In this document: piece by piece, positions 1 to 8,641 of the stretch
Position numbering within the stretch: position 1 is the first letter of the stretch
Layout of the letters: each line of letters starts with the position of its first letter
Source: Pseudomonadota bacterium
GTDB lineage: Bacteria; Pseudomonadota; Alphaproteobacteria; Rickettsiales; UBA6187
Direction: 5' to 3'
Length of the DNA stretch: 64,000 bases
Assembly: GCA_027620075.1 (NCBI GenBank)
Contig: JAQCEY010000001.1
Span: 372,001 to 436,000, forward strand
Made by a program: the position numbers and the translations under genes
The notes under the pieces: model-generated
The model's input: the letters and a program-made list of their open reading frames with translations, nothing else
Told to the model about the DNA's origin: nothing
The model's database searches: none

Positions 1-1704
1 GACATAATAGATTTTGCAGGCGGAAAATCCCTAGAAATTTACAAAGATTATCAATCCCGCCTTAGAGGATTGAACGCTGCCGATTTTGGTGACTTACTCC
101 TGCATAACGTTACTATTTTCAATGAAAATCCTGATATTTTAGCCGATTACCAAAGACAGTTTAAGTATATACTGGTGGACGAATATCAGGATACGAATAT
201 AGGGCAATATTTATGGCTAAGACTTCTGGCACAGAAGAATAAAAACATATGCTGTGTAGGCGATGACGACCAGTCCATATATGGCTGGCGTGGTGCTGAA
301 GTCGGTAATATATTACGCTTTGAAAGGGATTTTGCAGGTGCAAAAGTTGTAAGGCTGGAGAGGAATTACCGCTCTACATCGCATATATTGTCTGCCGCAT
401 CTCACCTTATCTCCAAAAATTCCGACAGGCTCGGCAAAACTTTATGGACGCAGGATAATGAGGGCGAGCCTATAAAACTGCTTCTGACATGGGACGATAA
501 GGAAGAGGCAAAGCAGGTGGCTGAGGAAATAGAGGCATTGCAGCAGATAAAACGCCACGGTTTAAATCAAATGGCTATTTTGGTAAGGGCAGGTTTTCAG
601 ACGAGGGCATTTGAAGAATGCTTCATGAACAGAGGCATACCCTATAAGGTAATAGGCGGTTTGCGTTTCTACGAACGCATGGAAATAAAGGATTTGATAT
701 CTTATATAAGAGTTACAGCCCAGCCTGATGACAGCCTTGCACTAGAGCGAGTTATAAACATTCCCAAAAGGGGGATAGGCTCTAGTACCTTGCAATCCAT
801 ATATGAAACCTCTCGTCTTTATGGAATTTCAATGTTTGAATCTATCAAACTTATGTTGTCTGAGGATAGCTTTAAACCGAAAATTTCCAAAACACTATCT
901 GACTTGACAAATGACTTTGTCAGATGGGGAAATTTAGCAAAAGAAATGACCGTTGCCGAGTTTGCGGAAGTTATAGCTAAAGAGTCCGGCTATATATCAA
1001 TGTGGAAACAGGACGCAAGCCTTGAAGCACAGGGGCGGCTTGATAATATAAAAGAGCTTTTACGTGCTTTAGAAGAATTTGAATCTATTGAAGAATTTCT
1101 TGAACATGTAAGCCTTGTATCGGATATAGATAATCTGAACCATGATAATATGGTAAGCATAATGACCCTTCATGCGGCTAAAGGACTGGAATTTGACACG
1201 GTATTCTTACCCGGTTGGGAGGAAGGAACCTTCCCGCATCAACGTGCTATTGACGATAAAGCAAAAAGCGGCTTAGAAGAAGAACGTAGACTAGCTTACG
1301 TAGGAATTACAAGAGCCAGAAAGAACCTATATATATTATCGGCTGCAAATAGAAGAATTTACGGACAATATCAAAGCAGCATACCTTCACGTTTTATTGA
1401 AGAGCTGCCACAGGAAAATATTGAGAAGATAAACCTTAATAACGGCTTTAACTTCCCTGCCCCTTCGTCTAATTTTGAAGACGGAGCGTCTTACTCTCCG
1501 AAACCTTCACCTTACGCACCTGCAAAAAAAACAAGCACAGGCACAGCCAAAACCAGTCCCGAAGGCTTTAGCGTCGGGAAAAAAGTATCTCACCCTAAAT
1601 TCGGTAACGGCATAGTTTTAAACGTCAATGGCGACCAGCTTGAAATAGCCTTCGAAGGCATGGGAATCAAGAAGGTTATTGATAGGTATGTTACTGCTAA
1701 TTAA
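1..1704 (+). CDS. uvrD: UvrD/PcrA-type DNA helicase, 3' part (truncated by window start)
   Basis: Superfamily 1A 3'-5' DNA helicase used in nucleotide-excision and mismatch repair; only the C-terminal part lies in the window. The frame is open to base 1, so the TTG at position 70 is not a real start. Visible motifs: Walker B-type LVDEYQDT, GDDDQSIYGWRG (motif III), ERNYRST (motif IV), TLHAAKGLEFD (motif V) and AYVGITRA (motif VI). The last about 45 residues (VGKKVSHPKFGNGIV onward) form the small Tudor-like domain typical of UvrD/PcrA C-termini. The stop is 2 bp from the convergent stop of the next gene. Family assignment is firm; UvrD versus PcrA is only a naming choice. Confidence 0.95.
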   Translation, partial: DIIDFAGGKSLEIYKDYQSRLRGLNAADFGDLLLHNVTIFNENPDILADYQRQFKYILVDEYQDTNIGQYLWLRLLAQKNKNICCVGDDDQSIYGWRGAEVGNILRFERDFAGAKVVRLERNYRSTSHILSAASHLISKNSDRLGKTLWTQDNEGEPIKLLLTWDDKEEAKQVAEEIEALQQIKRHGLNQMAILVRAGFQTRAFEECFMNRGIPYKVIGGLRFYERMEIKDLISYIRVTAQPDDSLALERVINIPKRGIGSSTLQSIYETSRLYGISMFESIKLMLSEDSFKPKISKTLSDLTNDFVRWGNLAKEMTVAEFAEVIAKESGYISMWKQDASLEAQGRLDNIKELLRALEEFESIEEFLEHVSLVSDIDNLNHDNMVSIMTLHAAKGLEFDTVFLPGWEEGTFPHQRAIDDKAKSGLEEERRLAYVGITRARKNLYILSAANRRIYGQYQSSIPSRFIEELPQENIEKINLNNGFNFPAPSSNFEDGASYSPKPSPYAPAKKTSTGTAKTSPEGFSVGKKVSHPKFGNGIVLNVNGDQLEIAFEGMGIKKVIDRYVTAN

Positions 1705-1706
1705 AA

Positions 1707-2468
1707 TCAATGCCTATAGAGCAAAAACATTTTTTTATGCTCAGGAGAGATTACTAATGCCCCATATTCTCCGTAACCGTAATAACTACCGGAGGACATT
1801 ATAATTTTATCAATTAGTTTTATATAATCCGAACTAATCTCATCAATAAAATTGATATCCTCTAGACTCTTATTTTTTTCCTTAAAATAATATGGTACGG
1901 ATTTAAAATCACCGTAAAAACTACAAACCGATACATCTACACAATTTGTATCACTAACCCTTTTTTTATATTTTGCCCAAGCTTCCTCAGGCGACATACC
2001 TTTTATTTCTTTTCTATAGTGCCTATACCTAGTCTTATTCCACATATCATCAGCTTCAGTCACAGGAGATGCACGCCAGTCTTTAAACAGCCCTCTAACA
2101 TTATCCCAATAAGCAAAACGCAATTTTCTTTCTTCTTTGGAGGTCATTTTTTCATTTTTTCGGTTATTTTCATAATTATCGTGTAGTTTTTTATAATCTT
2201 TAGTAGAAGACATGTTCTCAAGATATAACAAACCTTCTTTTTGAATCTTATCAACAACTTCATCAGACAATTTATAAACTATAAAAGCATCATTAATCCC
2301 ACCGGGACCGAAAAAATGCGTTCCATCAACTTCATATATTACTTTTGTCGGTTTTAACTCCTGTGGAATATGTTTTATCCAACCCGAGCTAAATATATTA
2401 AAAAAACCTGAACAAAAAAATAGTGCAACAGATAAAATTACAACTCTTTTATATGTATTGTTTTTCAT
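1707..2468 (-). CDS. hypothetical exported or membrane-anchored protein
   Basis: 253-residue protein that I do not recognise. It starts with a short basic stretch and a hydrophobic segment (about residues 9-25), so it is probably exported or anchored to the inner membrane. There is a Cys near residue 19, but the residues before it do not make a convincing lipobox. The rest is polar, rich in Lys, Glu, Tyr and Trp, with no repeats or catalytic motif that I can name. It is a single gene between convergent uvrD and divergent cysS, with about 80 bp upstream. Full-length and uninterrupted. Confidence 0.6.
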   Translation of the reverse strand: MKNNTYKRVVILSVALFFCSGFFNIFSSGWIKHIPQELKPTKVIYEVDGTHFFGPGGINDAFIVYKLSDEVVDKIQKEGLLYLENMSSTKDYKKLHDNYENNRKNEKMTSKEERKLRFAYWDNVRGLFKDWRASPVTEADDMWNKTRYRHYRKEIKGMSPEEAWAKYKKRVSDTNCVDVSVCSFYGDFKSVPYYFKEKNKSLEDINFIDEISSDYIKLIDKIIMSSGSYYGYGEYGALVISPEHKKMFLLYRH

Positions 2469-2586
2469 AATAAAGCTCCCTTAGTCAATTTATTGTACAC
2501 CGTTTAATTAAATCGGTCAATTGTTAAATTGATGACAAACAAAGAGCGTTGTGTATATTAATAAAAAACCAATAATGAACCAAGCT

Positions 2587-4038
2587 ATGACCATAAAACT
2601 ACACAACACCCTCACCAAGAAGAAAACCGATTTCAAACCGATAGACAAGAAAAACGTACGCATGTATGTATGCGGTCCTACGGTTTATGACAGAGCGCAT
2701 ATAGGTAACGCAAGGGCTGTAGTGGTTTTTGACGCTTTATACAGGGTTCTTATGAACGAATACGGAAAAGAGCATGTTACTTACGCCCGTAATATAACTG
2801 ATGTTGACGACAAGATAAATGCCGCATCTAAAGAGCGTGGCATTGATATTTCGGAACTTACCGTCCGGACAACGAAAATGTTCCATGATGACATGGCAGC
2901 ACTTAATTGTATTGCACCGAACATTGAACCTAGAGCTACCGAACATATACCTCAAATGATAGAGATGTGTAATATTCTTATAAATAACGGCAATGCATAT
3001 GAAGCTGACGGACATATATTGTTCAGCGTACAAAGCGACCCGCATTACGGTCACTTATCACGACGTAGCCGTGAGGAAATGGTAGCCGGTGCAAGGGTGG
3101 AGATAGCGCCATATAAAAAAGACCCTGCTGATTTTGTGTTATGGAAACCGTCTAAAACAGATGAACCGGGCTGGGATAGCCCATGGGGACGAGGTCGCCC
3201 CGGCTGGCATATTGAATGCTCGGTAATGAGTACAAAATATTTAGGCGAAACATTTGATATTCACGGTGGAGGTGCAGACCTACAATTCCCCCATCACGAA
3301 AATGAGATAGCCCAAAGCTGCTGTGCGTATCCGGGTAGTGAATTTGCGAAATATTGGGTTCATAACGGCTTTTTAAGCGTTGAAGGCGAAAAGATGAGTA
3401 AGAGCCTAGGCAATTTTATAACTGTAAATGATTTATTAGAAAAAGGCGTAGATGGTATAGCAATTCGTTACGCCCTGCTAGCTACACATTATAGAAAGCC
3501 GCTGGATTGGAATAAGAAAGCTTTATATGACGCATATACATCATTGAATAGATTTTTCAGTGTCCTAAAAAAACATAACGGAGAAGACTTAAAAGTCCCT
3601 AATGAATTTATTGAAGCACTAAAAGAAGATTTAAATACACCTAAAGCATTAGCAATAATGCATAAATATTCAAACGAAGGGGAAGCGTCAAAACTTAAAG
3701 CATGTGCTAAATTTATTGATATACTACCTGATGAAAAGTACGCTAATAAATTAAATAATTCATCTCACAAAACTCTTGAATATATCGGCTTTATTGGAGG
3801 TACTGAAATTGATTACACGTCTCCATATGGAAGTAATCATATTCATGATGAAAAGCAGGCACTATATGAAATTTCCGACTCTGAAATAAACGACTTGATA
3901 GAGAAAAGGAAAGTAGCTAGAGAGCAAAAGGACTGGGCAGAATCCGATCGTATTCGTGATGAACTTTCTAGCAAAGGCATTGTACTGAAAGACAATCCAG
4001 ATGGCACTACAGAGTGGAACAAAAAAACAATTATATAA
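2587..4038 (+). CDS. cysS: cysteinyl-tRNA synthetase
   Basis: Charges tRNA-Cys with cysteine (class I synthetase). The nucleotide-binding signature is YVCGPTVYDRAHIGNA, including the zinc-ligand Cys and the HIGH-type HIGN; the KMSKS loop is encoded at 3391-3405. The DALR-type C-terminal region ends with a RDELSSKGI stretch typical of CysS. The frame also offers a GTG at 2551 and an ATG at 2575. I chose ATG 2587 because family members usually begin M-x-x-x-LHNT. No start has a strong Shine-Dalgarno sequence; the GTG has a weak AAAGAG in front. apt follows 17 bp downstream, so the two are probably co-transcribed. Confidence 0.95.
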   Translation: MTIKLHNTLTKKKTDFKPIDKKNVRMYVCGPTVYDRAHIGNARAVVVFDALYRVLMNEYGKEHVTYARNITDVDDKINAASKERGIDISELTVRTTKMFHDDMAALNCIAPNIEPRATEHIPQMIEMCNILINNGNAYEADGHILFSVQSDPHYGHLSRRSREEMVAGARVEIAPYKKDPADFVLWKPSKTDEPGWDSPWGRGRPGWHIECSVMSTKYLGETFDIHGGGADLQFPHHENEIAQSCCAYPGSEFAKYWVHNGFLSVEGEKMSKSLGNFITVNDLLEKGVDGIAIRYALLATHYRKPLDWNKKALYDAYTSLNRFFSVLKKHNGEDLKVPNEFIEALKEDLNTPKALAIMHKYSNEGEASKLKACAKFIDILPDEKYANKLNNSSHKTLEYIGFIGGTEIDYTSPYGSNHIHDEKQALYEISDSEINDLIEKRKVAREQKDWAESDRIRDELSSKGIVLKDNPDGTTEWNKKTII

Positions 4039-4055
4039 AGTATAAAGTATAAAAA

Positions 4056-4559
4056 ATGAGCAACTTAAAGCAATATATTAACTCAGTACCTGACTTTCCC
4101 AAACAAGGTATACTATTTCGTGATATCTCACCCTTGCTCAGAGATAAATATACCCGAACAGTTGATGAATTAAGCGACCTGTTCACCGCCGACGAATGGA
4201 ATAATATTGATGTAATTGCAGGAATAGAATCAAGAGGCTTTATTTTTGCATCAGGTCTTGCATATAAGAACAACAAAGGAATGGTCAAGATTCGCAAATC
4301 AGGCAAACTACCTAACGTTCATTCTAAAATCAATTACGGTCTAGAATACGGTAATGATGCCCTTGAGATGCAAAAAGGCGGAGGCAATATATTAATTGTT
4401 GATGATGTTCTTGCAACAGGCGGAACATTAACGGCTGCCGTAAAACTATGTGAGCAAACAAACCACAATGTGGTAGGTATTGCAGTTCTTATAAACCTTA
4501 CCGAACTCAATGACTTCCGGTGGAACGATATAAACGTCCGAAGTGTAATTGAATATTAA
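4056..4559 (+). CDS. apt: adenine phosphoribosyltransferase
   Basis: Purine salvage enzyme: adenine plus PRPP gives AMP and pyrophosphate. The type I PRTase PRPP loop ILIVDDVLATGGT is at about residues 112-125, and the N-terminal VPDFPKQGILFRDISPLL is the Apt family signature. The 167-residue length is close to the usual 170-180. It lies 17 bp after cysS on the same strand. Its stop overlaps by 4 bp the stop of the convergent CbiX-like gene, so both 3' ends share the same bases. Confidence 0.95.
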   Translation: MSNLKQYINSVPDFPKQGILFRDISPLLRDKYTRTVDELSDLFTADEWNNIDVIAGIESRGFIFASGLAYKNNKGMVKIRKSGKLPNVHSKINYGLEYGNDALEMQKGGGNILIVDDVLATGGTLTAAVKLCEQTNHNVVGIAVLINLTELNDFRWNDINVRSVIEY

Positions 4560-4915
4560 CCATCCACCATATCAAGAATAACATCAAGCAATTTCGGTGA
4601 CGAACCAAGATACGGTGCTAGTGTGATTTTGATGTGCGGATATTTTGCCTTCACTGACTCCACATCTGCCGGAACATCTAAAACAACATGCCTTCCCGCC
4701 GATAAAAAATAAGGCATAACAACAACTTCCGTAGCCCCTTTATCAATGGCTCTGATTATACCGTCAGGTATAAGAGGCTCGGCAAGTTCCAAAAATGCCG
4801 CACCCACTTCATCAAACCCATGCTGCATATCATTTAGCTTTTTGGCAAGCTGCCTAACTTCATCGTTGGACTCCTCCCGTCTGCTGCCATGTGCTACTAA
4901 TAAAAGGTACTTCAT
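4556..4915 (-). CDS. CbiX/SirB-like sirohydrochlorin chelatase family protein
   Basis: 119-residue single-domain member of the CbiX family (sirohydrochlorin cobalto/ferrochelatase, tetrapyrrole metabolism). The N-terminal VAHGSR puts a metal-binding His at residue 9, and SAGRHVVLDVP carries the second conserved His at about residue 76. The length matches the short archaeal/alphaproteobacterial form that works as a dimer. No other cobalamin or siroheme gene is in the window, so the natural metal is unknown. Its 3' end overlaps apt by 4 bp. Confidence 0.8.
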   Translation of the reverse strand: MKYLLLVAHGSRREESNDEVRQLAKKLNDMQHGFDEVGAAFLELAEPLIPDGIIRAIDKGATEVVVMPYFLSAGRHVVLDVPADVESVKAKYPHIKITLAPYLGSSPKLLDVILDMVDG

Positions 4916-4963
4916 TGGAATCCAATAAAAATTAGGCTATATAGATCTAACAAACCAATAATA

Positions 4964-5041
4964 TTTTAATTTTAATTTTAATTTTAATTTTAATTTTAAT
5001 TTTAACTAAAACTAAAACTAAAACTAAAACTAAAACTAAAA
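4964..5041. repeat. two abutting hexanucleotide arrays, (TTTTAA)7 then (CTAAAA)6
   Basis: Bases 4964-5005 are seven TTTTAA units. Bases 5006-5041 are six CTAAAA units, the last of which contains the stop codon (5036-5038) and final Phe codon of the minus-strand outer-membrane gene. In a minus-strand transcript the arms read (UUUUAG)6 and (UUAAAA)7. These pair throughout if G-U wobbles are allowed; a plus-strand transcript would have C-A mismatches instead. Units appear perfect. Confidence 0.95.
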
Positions 5042-5944
5042 CTCATACCCTACACCGACTGACGTAAAGCTATCGGTGTGCTGCACTCCAACCGGAACAT
5101 CATCTGTATGCTGCAGATTATAATTAAACTTTAAGTATAAATTATCAGTCAGGCTTTTCTTAATATTGGTATCCCATGTAGTGATAACGGCATCAGAACT
5201 AAATGATGAGTTAATATCCTGATTTAATGTAATATCTTTAGTTATCTTCCACTCAGCTTTAGCCCCTAACTTTCCTAGCATCGACCTTTCGGTTGAGCCA
5301 TCAGACAGCTCACCTTGCCTTCCGCCCATGCTTGATTCGCCGGAAAGCTTAAAATTATCGGTATCATAAAATTTATATCCCATACCCAAAAGCTCAGATA
5401 TACGGTAATTATAACCACTGAACCTGTCATTTACGTATTCAAGCTCCAAAAATGAATATGACCTTTCAGTAATATCATATTTTGTTTGGTTATTAATATT
5501 ATATTCTTCATTAGTTCTAACATTCCCCTCTTCGCTACCTCTTGCTGAGAGGCTCAAAGTATTTGACCAACCATCACCTTTGTAATTTATTTTAGCAGAG
5601 CCGTTCAAATCCTGTTTTTTGGTATTGCCGTTAGCTACTTGCAATCCCACATCAACATTACCTGAAACTTTCTTCTCTTTTTTATCATCGGCATTTGCAA
5701 CCTTAGCTTTTTCTTTTACCTCATCGCTTTTTAATGAGGTCATGTAGCTTTGTATCTTGTCTTCATACGTAGGATAGCGGTCTTTTGTATATTTTATTAC
5801 CGCTTCAATTACGTAATTATTCTTCGTAGCATACGCATCTTTTAACGCACCTTTTATTTCAGAAGGAAAGCCATCAAATATACCTGCAAATGATAGACTT
5901 GGCGAAGAAAGTAAAACAAAAACCGTAAGTAATAAACGTTTCAT
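5036..5944 (-). CDS. DUF481 (YdiY-like) outer-membrane beta-barrel protein
   Basis: 302-residue exported protein. A classical signal peptide (about residues 1-20, ending SFAG) is followed by a helical, Lys-rich stretch to about residue 95. After that come alternating hydrophobic/polar beta strands, with a C-terminal aromatic Phe (GVGYEF) as recognised by the BAM machinery. The barrel region matches the DUF481 family (YdiY, salt-induced outer-membrane protein); its substrate is unknown. The gene is monocistronic, and its stop codon lies inside a hexanucleotide repeat array. The N-terminal helical region is longer than in E. coli YdiY. Confidence 0.75.
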   Translation of the reverse strand: MKRLLLTVFVLLSSPSLSFAGIFDGFPSEIKGALKDAYATKNNYVIEAVIKYTKDRYPTYEDKIQSYMTSLKSDEVKEKAKVANADDKKEKKVSGNVDVGLQVANGNTKKQDLNGSAKINYKGDGWSNTLSLSARGSEEGNVRTNEEYNINNQTKYDITERSYSFLELEYVNDRFSGYNYRISELLGMGYKFYDTDNFKLSGESSMGGRQGELSDGSTERSMLGKLGAKAEWKITKDITLNQDINSSFSSDAVITTWDTNIKKSLTDNLYLKFNYNLQHTDDVPVGVQHTDSFTSVGVGYEF

Positions 5945-5959
5945 AATATAAAAAACCTA

Positions 5960-6325
5960 ATGACTATTTTAAGAATTTTGCATATTACTAACCAATATAA
6001 TTTATTATTACAAGATAAAATGCTATCGGGACAAACATATAATTTCAAATCAAGATTATGGCTTTATAAAGGCGTAAAATCTTCTTGGCATTTTTTCACA
6101 GTACCGGAGGAACAATCTGCTGAAATAAAGTTCCTAAGTGACGGACTAACGGCAGGCTGGGGTTCTATCCCTGTAAAAGTAACCATCGGCAACATCACAT
6201 GGAAAACTTCTATTTTTCCTGATAAAAAATCCGGCACTTACCTACTGCCTGTAAAAGCCGAGATTAGGAAAAAAGAAGATTTAAAAATTGATGATGAAAT
6301 AAACTTAATTATCAAAGTGATATAG
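5960..6325 (+). CDS. DUF1905 domain protein
   Basis: Small cytosolic protein of the DUF1905 family, a beta-barrel-like domain of unknown function. The family pattern is visible: a KSRLWLYKG start, SWHFFTVP, then GWGSIPVKVTIGN and W-x-TSIFPDK. The start is uncertain: ATG 5960 gives 121 residues, while ATG 6020 (beginning MLSGQTYNF) gives about 101 and fits the family length better. Neither has a strong ribosome-binding site. It is divergent from the DUF481 gene with only 15 bp between them if the upstream start is used, which also favours the shorter form. Confidence 0.7.
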   Translation: MTILRILHITNQYNLLLQDKMLSGQTYNFKSRLWLYKGVKSSWHFFTVPEEQSAEIKFLSDGLTAGWGSIPVKVTIGNITWKTSIFPDKKSGTYLLPVKAEIRKKEDLKIDDEINLIIKVI

Positions 6326-6366
6326 AAGCCGCAAATCCATTATGCCACACTATAATTAATCAAAAA

Positions 6367-6409
6367 TTGCACAAGCGATACCTTTATGTTACACTGTAAA
6401 TATGTAACA
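6367..6409 (+). promoter_or_regulatory. candidate promoter with overlapping inverted repeat upstream of the CaaX-ended gene
   Basis: TTGCAC (6367-6372), 17 bp, TACACT (6390-6395) resembles a sigma70-type promoter. A perfect 7-bp inverted repeat, TGTTACA (6387-6393) and TGTAACA (6403-6409), spaced 9 bp, lies over the -10 and the expected start of transcription, where a repressor could sit. The translation start is at 6427. Purely sequence-based. Confidence 0.4.
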
Positions 6410-6426
6410 ATATAGATGCTAGAATT

Positions 6427-7323
6427 ATGAATAAAGAATTAACCAAGGATCAAATTACGATGGCAAGCAAGACACTCAAGAATCTGTCTGGTAATGTAGA
6501 AAATGCAAGTAACAAATTACATAAACTCACTAAAAATGTAACCTCAACACTACAAAGCTTTAATGTTAGTAACGAAAGTACTAAAAAATTACAAAAGACA
6601 AATGATAGTATTGGGATTGTTAATAACATAGCTAAATTCTTTAATAATGGTCAGGAAAAAAAATTTTATCAGGACGCAATACCTTTTATTTTGGAACAAT
6701 CAGGCTTTGACGAACAAAGTACGGTACATAAAATTGTTACATCAGAAATAGCCGGCAAAGCTGCACCTTTTCTAAAACCGGTGGCGTTATCAATATTATC
6801 ATATTATGTCCGTAAGAATATTGATAAAATACCGGAAAACAATCCTTTCCAAGTAGAACAATACCCTTCGCTTTTAGATAATGACTCCTCCTCTAATTCC
6901 GATAACAATTCTTTAGACAGGAAGGTAAGCACTGACGACCGGTACCAATCCTGCATTACAGATTCTTTAGGATGCATAGGTTCCATCGAAACTGATTGCG
7001 ATAAATTGACATCTAGGATAACTGAGCCTATTGAAGATACTTGCGTACAAATGAGCAACTCAACAATCCAAAAATATACAATGACTAATGATGAATATAG
7101 CAATCTAAGAAATGTACTGAAAAATGGAGGTCTTAAGAAGCTTTATATAGAAATATTCCCAAACCAAAGTAAGCAATCTAAAATTGATTTAGAGGACTTA
7201 AAGTCAGAATCAGAGGTGGAAAAATTTGTAAAAAAACACTTCAAAGATGAAAAAGATGTCATCTTAACACATAGAATCGACCATGATAGTGATAACAAAA
7301 GAGGGTGTTGCATAATACAATAA
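6427..7323 (+). CDS. orphan protein with C-terminal CaaX prenylation box (candidate host-directed effector)
   Basis: 298-residue protein with no signal peptide and no family that I recognise. The N-terminal 60 residues are polar and helix-prone. Residues about 65-130 are more hydrophobic and helical (IAKFFNN, PFILEQSGF, ALSILSYYV). Residues about 140-210 are Ser/Asn/Asp-rich with several Cys, and the C-terminal third is charged. The protein ends KRGCCIIQ. The last four residues, Cys-Ile-Ile-Gln, are a textbook CaaX box (Gln favours farnesylation), with a second Cys beside it as in palmitoylated Ras-like proteins. The codons tgt tgc ata ata caa taa are at 7306-7323. Bacteria lack CaaX prenyltransferases, but effectors of intracellular bacteria use those of the host. 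Single gene with its own promoter. The effector role is inference. Confidence 0.65.
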   Translation: MNKELTKDQITMASKTLKNLSGNVENASNKLHKLTKNVTSTLQSFNVSNESTKKLQKTNDSIGIVNNIAKFFNNGQEKKFYQDAIPFILEQSGFDEQSTVHKIVTSEIAGKAAPFLKPVALSILSYYVRKNIDKIPENNPFQVEQYPSLLDNDSSSNSDNNSLDRKVSTDDRYQSCITDSLGCIGSIETDCDKLTSRITEPIEDTCVQMSNSTIQKYTMTNDEYSNLRNVLKNGGLKKLYIEIFPNQSKQSKIDLEDLKSESEVEKFVKKHFKDEKDVILTHRIDHDSDNKRGCCIIQ

Positions 7324-7325
7324 TA

Positions 7326-8615
7326 TTAAGCAGCTTCATATTCATTAAGTTTATTTCTTAATGTCCGGATAGAAATGCCCAAAATACTTGCCGCCTGTGT
7401 ACGGTTTCCCAAACAATGGTCAAGCGTATTTAATATCAGGTCTTTTTCAACCGCCCCTATTGTTTTGCCTACCAGATTATTTACCGAGCCGGACGCTGCA
7501 TTATTATCATTTCCCGAACCGTCACCGAGCATAATATCGCTTTCCTCAATCACCTTATGCGAAGAAATAAGCACTGCCCTGTGTATAGTATTTTCCATTT
7601 CACGCACATTCCCCGGCCATGCATATGAATTAAGTTTTTTCATTGCGGAGTCTGTTATTGCTTTTTTAGGATATCCGTTCTCCTCGCAATATTTTTTTAC
7701 AAAATAATCGGCAAATATCCCTATATCCACCCCCCTGCTTTTTAATGGTGGCAATTGCAGACGAATTACATTAAGCCTGAAGAACAAATCTTCCCTAAAA
7801 TTTCCTTTTTTTATCTCTTCGGTCAAATCCCTGTTACTGGTCGCAAGAACCCTGATATTTACCTTAACGGGCTGATTGCCCCCTACCCTATCAATCTCAC
7901 GTTCTTGCAACGCACGCAATAATTTCGCCTGAAGACGCAAATCCATTTCACTTATCTCGTCAAGAAGAAGCGTCGAATCGTTTGCCTCCTCAAACTTCCC
8001 TATTCTTCTGGCTAAGGCACCTGTAAAAGCACCTTTTTCATGACCGAATAATTCGGACTCCAATAGATTCTCAGGGATTGCGGCACAATTAACCGATACC
8101 ATTCTTTTGCCGCTTCTCTTACTTTTATTATGAATATATTTAGCGACAACTTCCTTACCCGTACCCGATTCCCCCGTTATCAAAACACTAGCATCGGAAG
8201 CTGCAACTTTGTCACACATGTTAATCACTTGTTTTATAGCCTGTGACTCTCCGATAAAGTCGGTCTTATCACTTGAAATTGCCTCAAGAACCGATGATAT
8301 CAATTCTTCGTCGGGAGGTAACGGTATATACTCCTTAGCACCCGCCTTAATTGCTGCAACGGCAGCTTTGCTATCATTGGTAAGTCCGCACGCTATAACG
8401 GGAATTGTAATTCTTTCCGCTGCAAGGGAGGCTATGAACCCTGCGATGTCCATGCTAACATCTACCATTACCAGATCGGCTCCTTTGCCGTTCCTTACAA
8501 AATCCAGAGCCGTTTCAACATCATTTACCTGAGAAACACTAGCTCCTTTATCCTTTGCTATTTTTGATGCGGCAGACACTTGAGTATTATGTCTGCTTAA
8601 TATTAATAACCTCAT
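7326..8615 (-). CDS. flbD: FlbD-like sigma54-dependent flagellar transcription regulator
   Basis: NtrC-family activator of sigma54 promoters for late flagellar genes. The receiver-like domain (1-115) keeps an Asp at 52 but lacks the acidic pair near residue 10 and the usual Lys-Pro; it reads EYIPLPP instead. Caulobacter FlbD, which is not controlled by ordinary phosphorylation, looks the same. The AAA+ domain has Walker A GESGTGKE (148-155), the sigma54-contact GAFTGA (195-200) and Walker B LLLDE (216-220). A Fis-type helix-turn-helix closes the protein (TQAASILGISIRTLRNKL). It is the last gene of the fliF-fliG-fliH-fliN-motA-flbD operon, 26 bp after motA. Confidence 0.9.
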   Translation of the reverse strand: MRLLILSRHNTQVSAASKIAKDKGASVSQVNDVETALDFVRNGKGADLVMVDVSMDIAGFIASLAAERITIPVIACGLTNDSKAAVAAIKAGAKEYIPLPPDEELISSVLEAISSDKTDFIGESQAIKQVINMCDKVAASDASVLITGESGTGKEVVAKYIHNKSKRSGKRMVSVNCAAIPENLLESELFGHEKGAFTGALARRIGKFEEANDSTLLLDEISEMDLRLQAKLLRALQEREIDRVGGNQPVKVNIRVLATSNRDLTEEIKKGNFREDLFFRLNVIRLQLPPLKSRGVDIGIFADYFVKKYCEENGYPKKAITDSAMKKLNSYAWPGNVREMENTIHRAVLISSHKVIEESDIMLGDGSGNDNNAASGSVNNLVGKTIGAVEKDLILNTLDHCLGNRTQAASILGISIRTLRNKLNEYEAA

Positions 8616-8641
8616 AACTTACTTTCATTTTTTTAAATTTT

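Noticed and set aside
70-1704. UvrD starting at TTG 70
   Set aside because: The frame is open to base 1 and the sequence begins in the middle of the helicase, so the gene is truncated by the window.
1707-2468. Lipoprotein call for the gene after uvrD
   Set aside because: The residues before the Cys (Leu-Phe-Phe) do not satisfy a lipobox.
4964-5041. Possible CRISPR array
   Set aside because: The units are 6 bp with no spacers and no cas genes occur in the window; it is a simple repeat.
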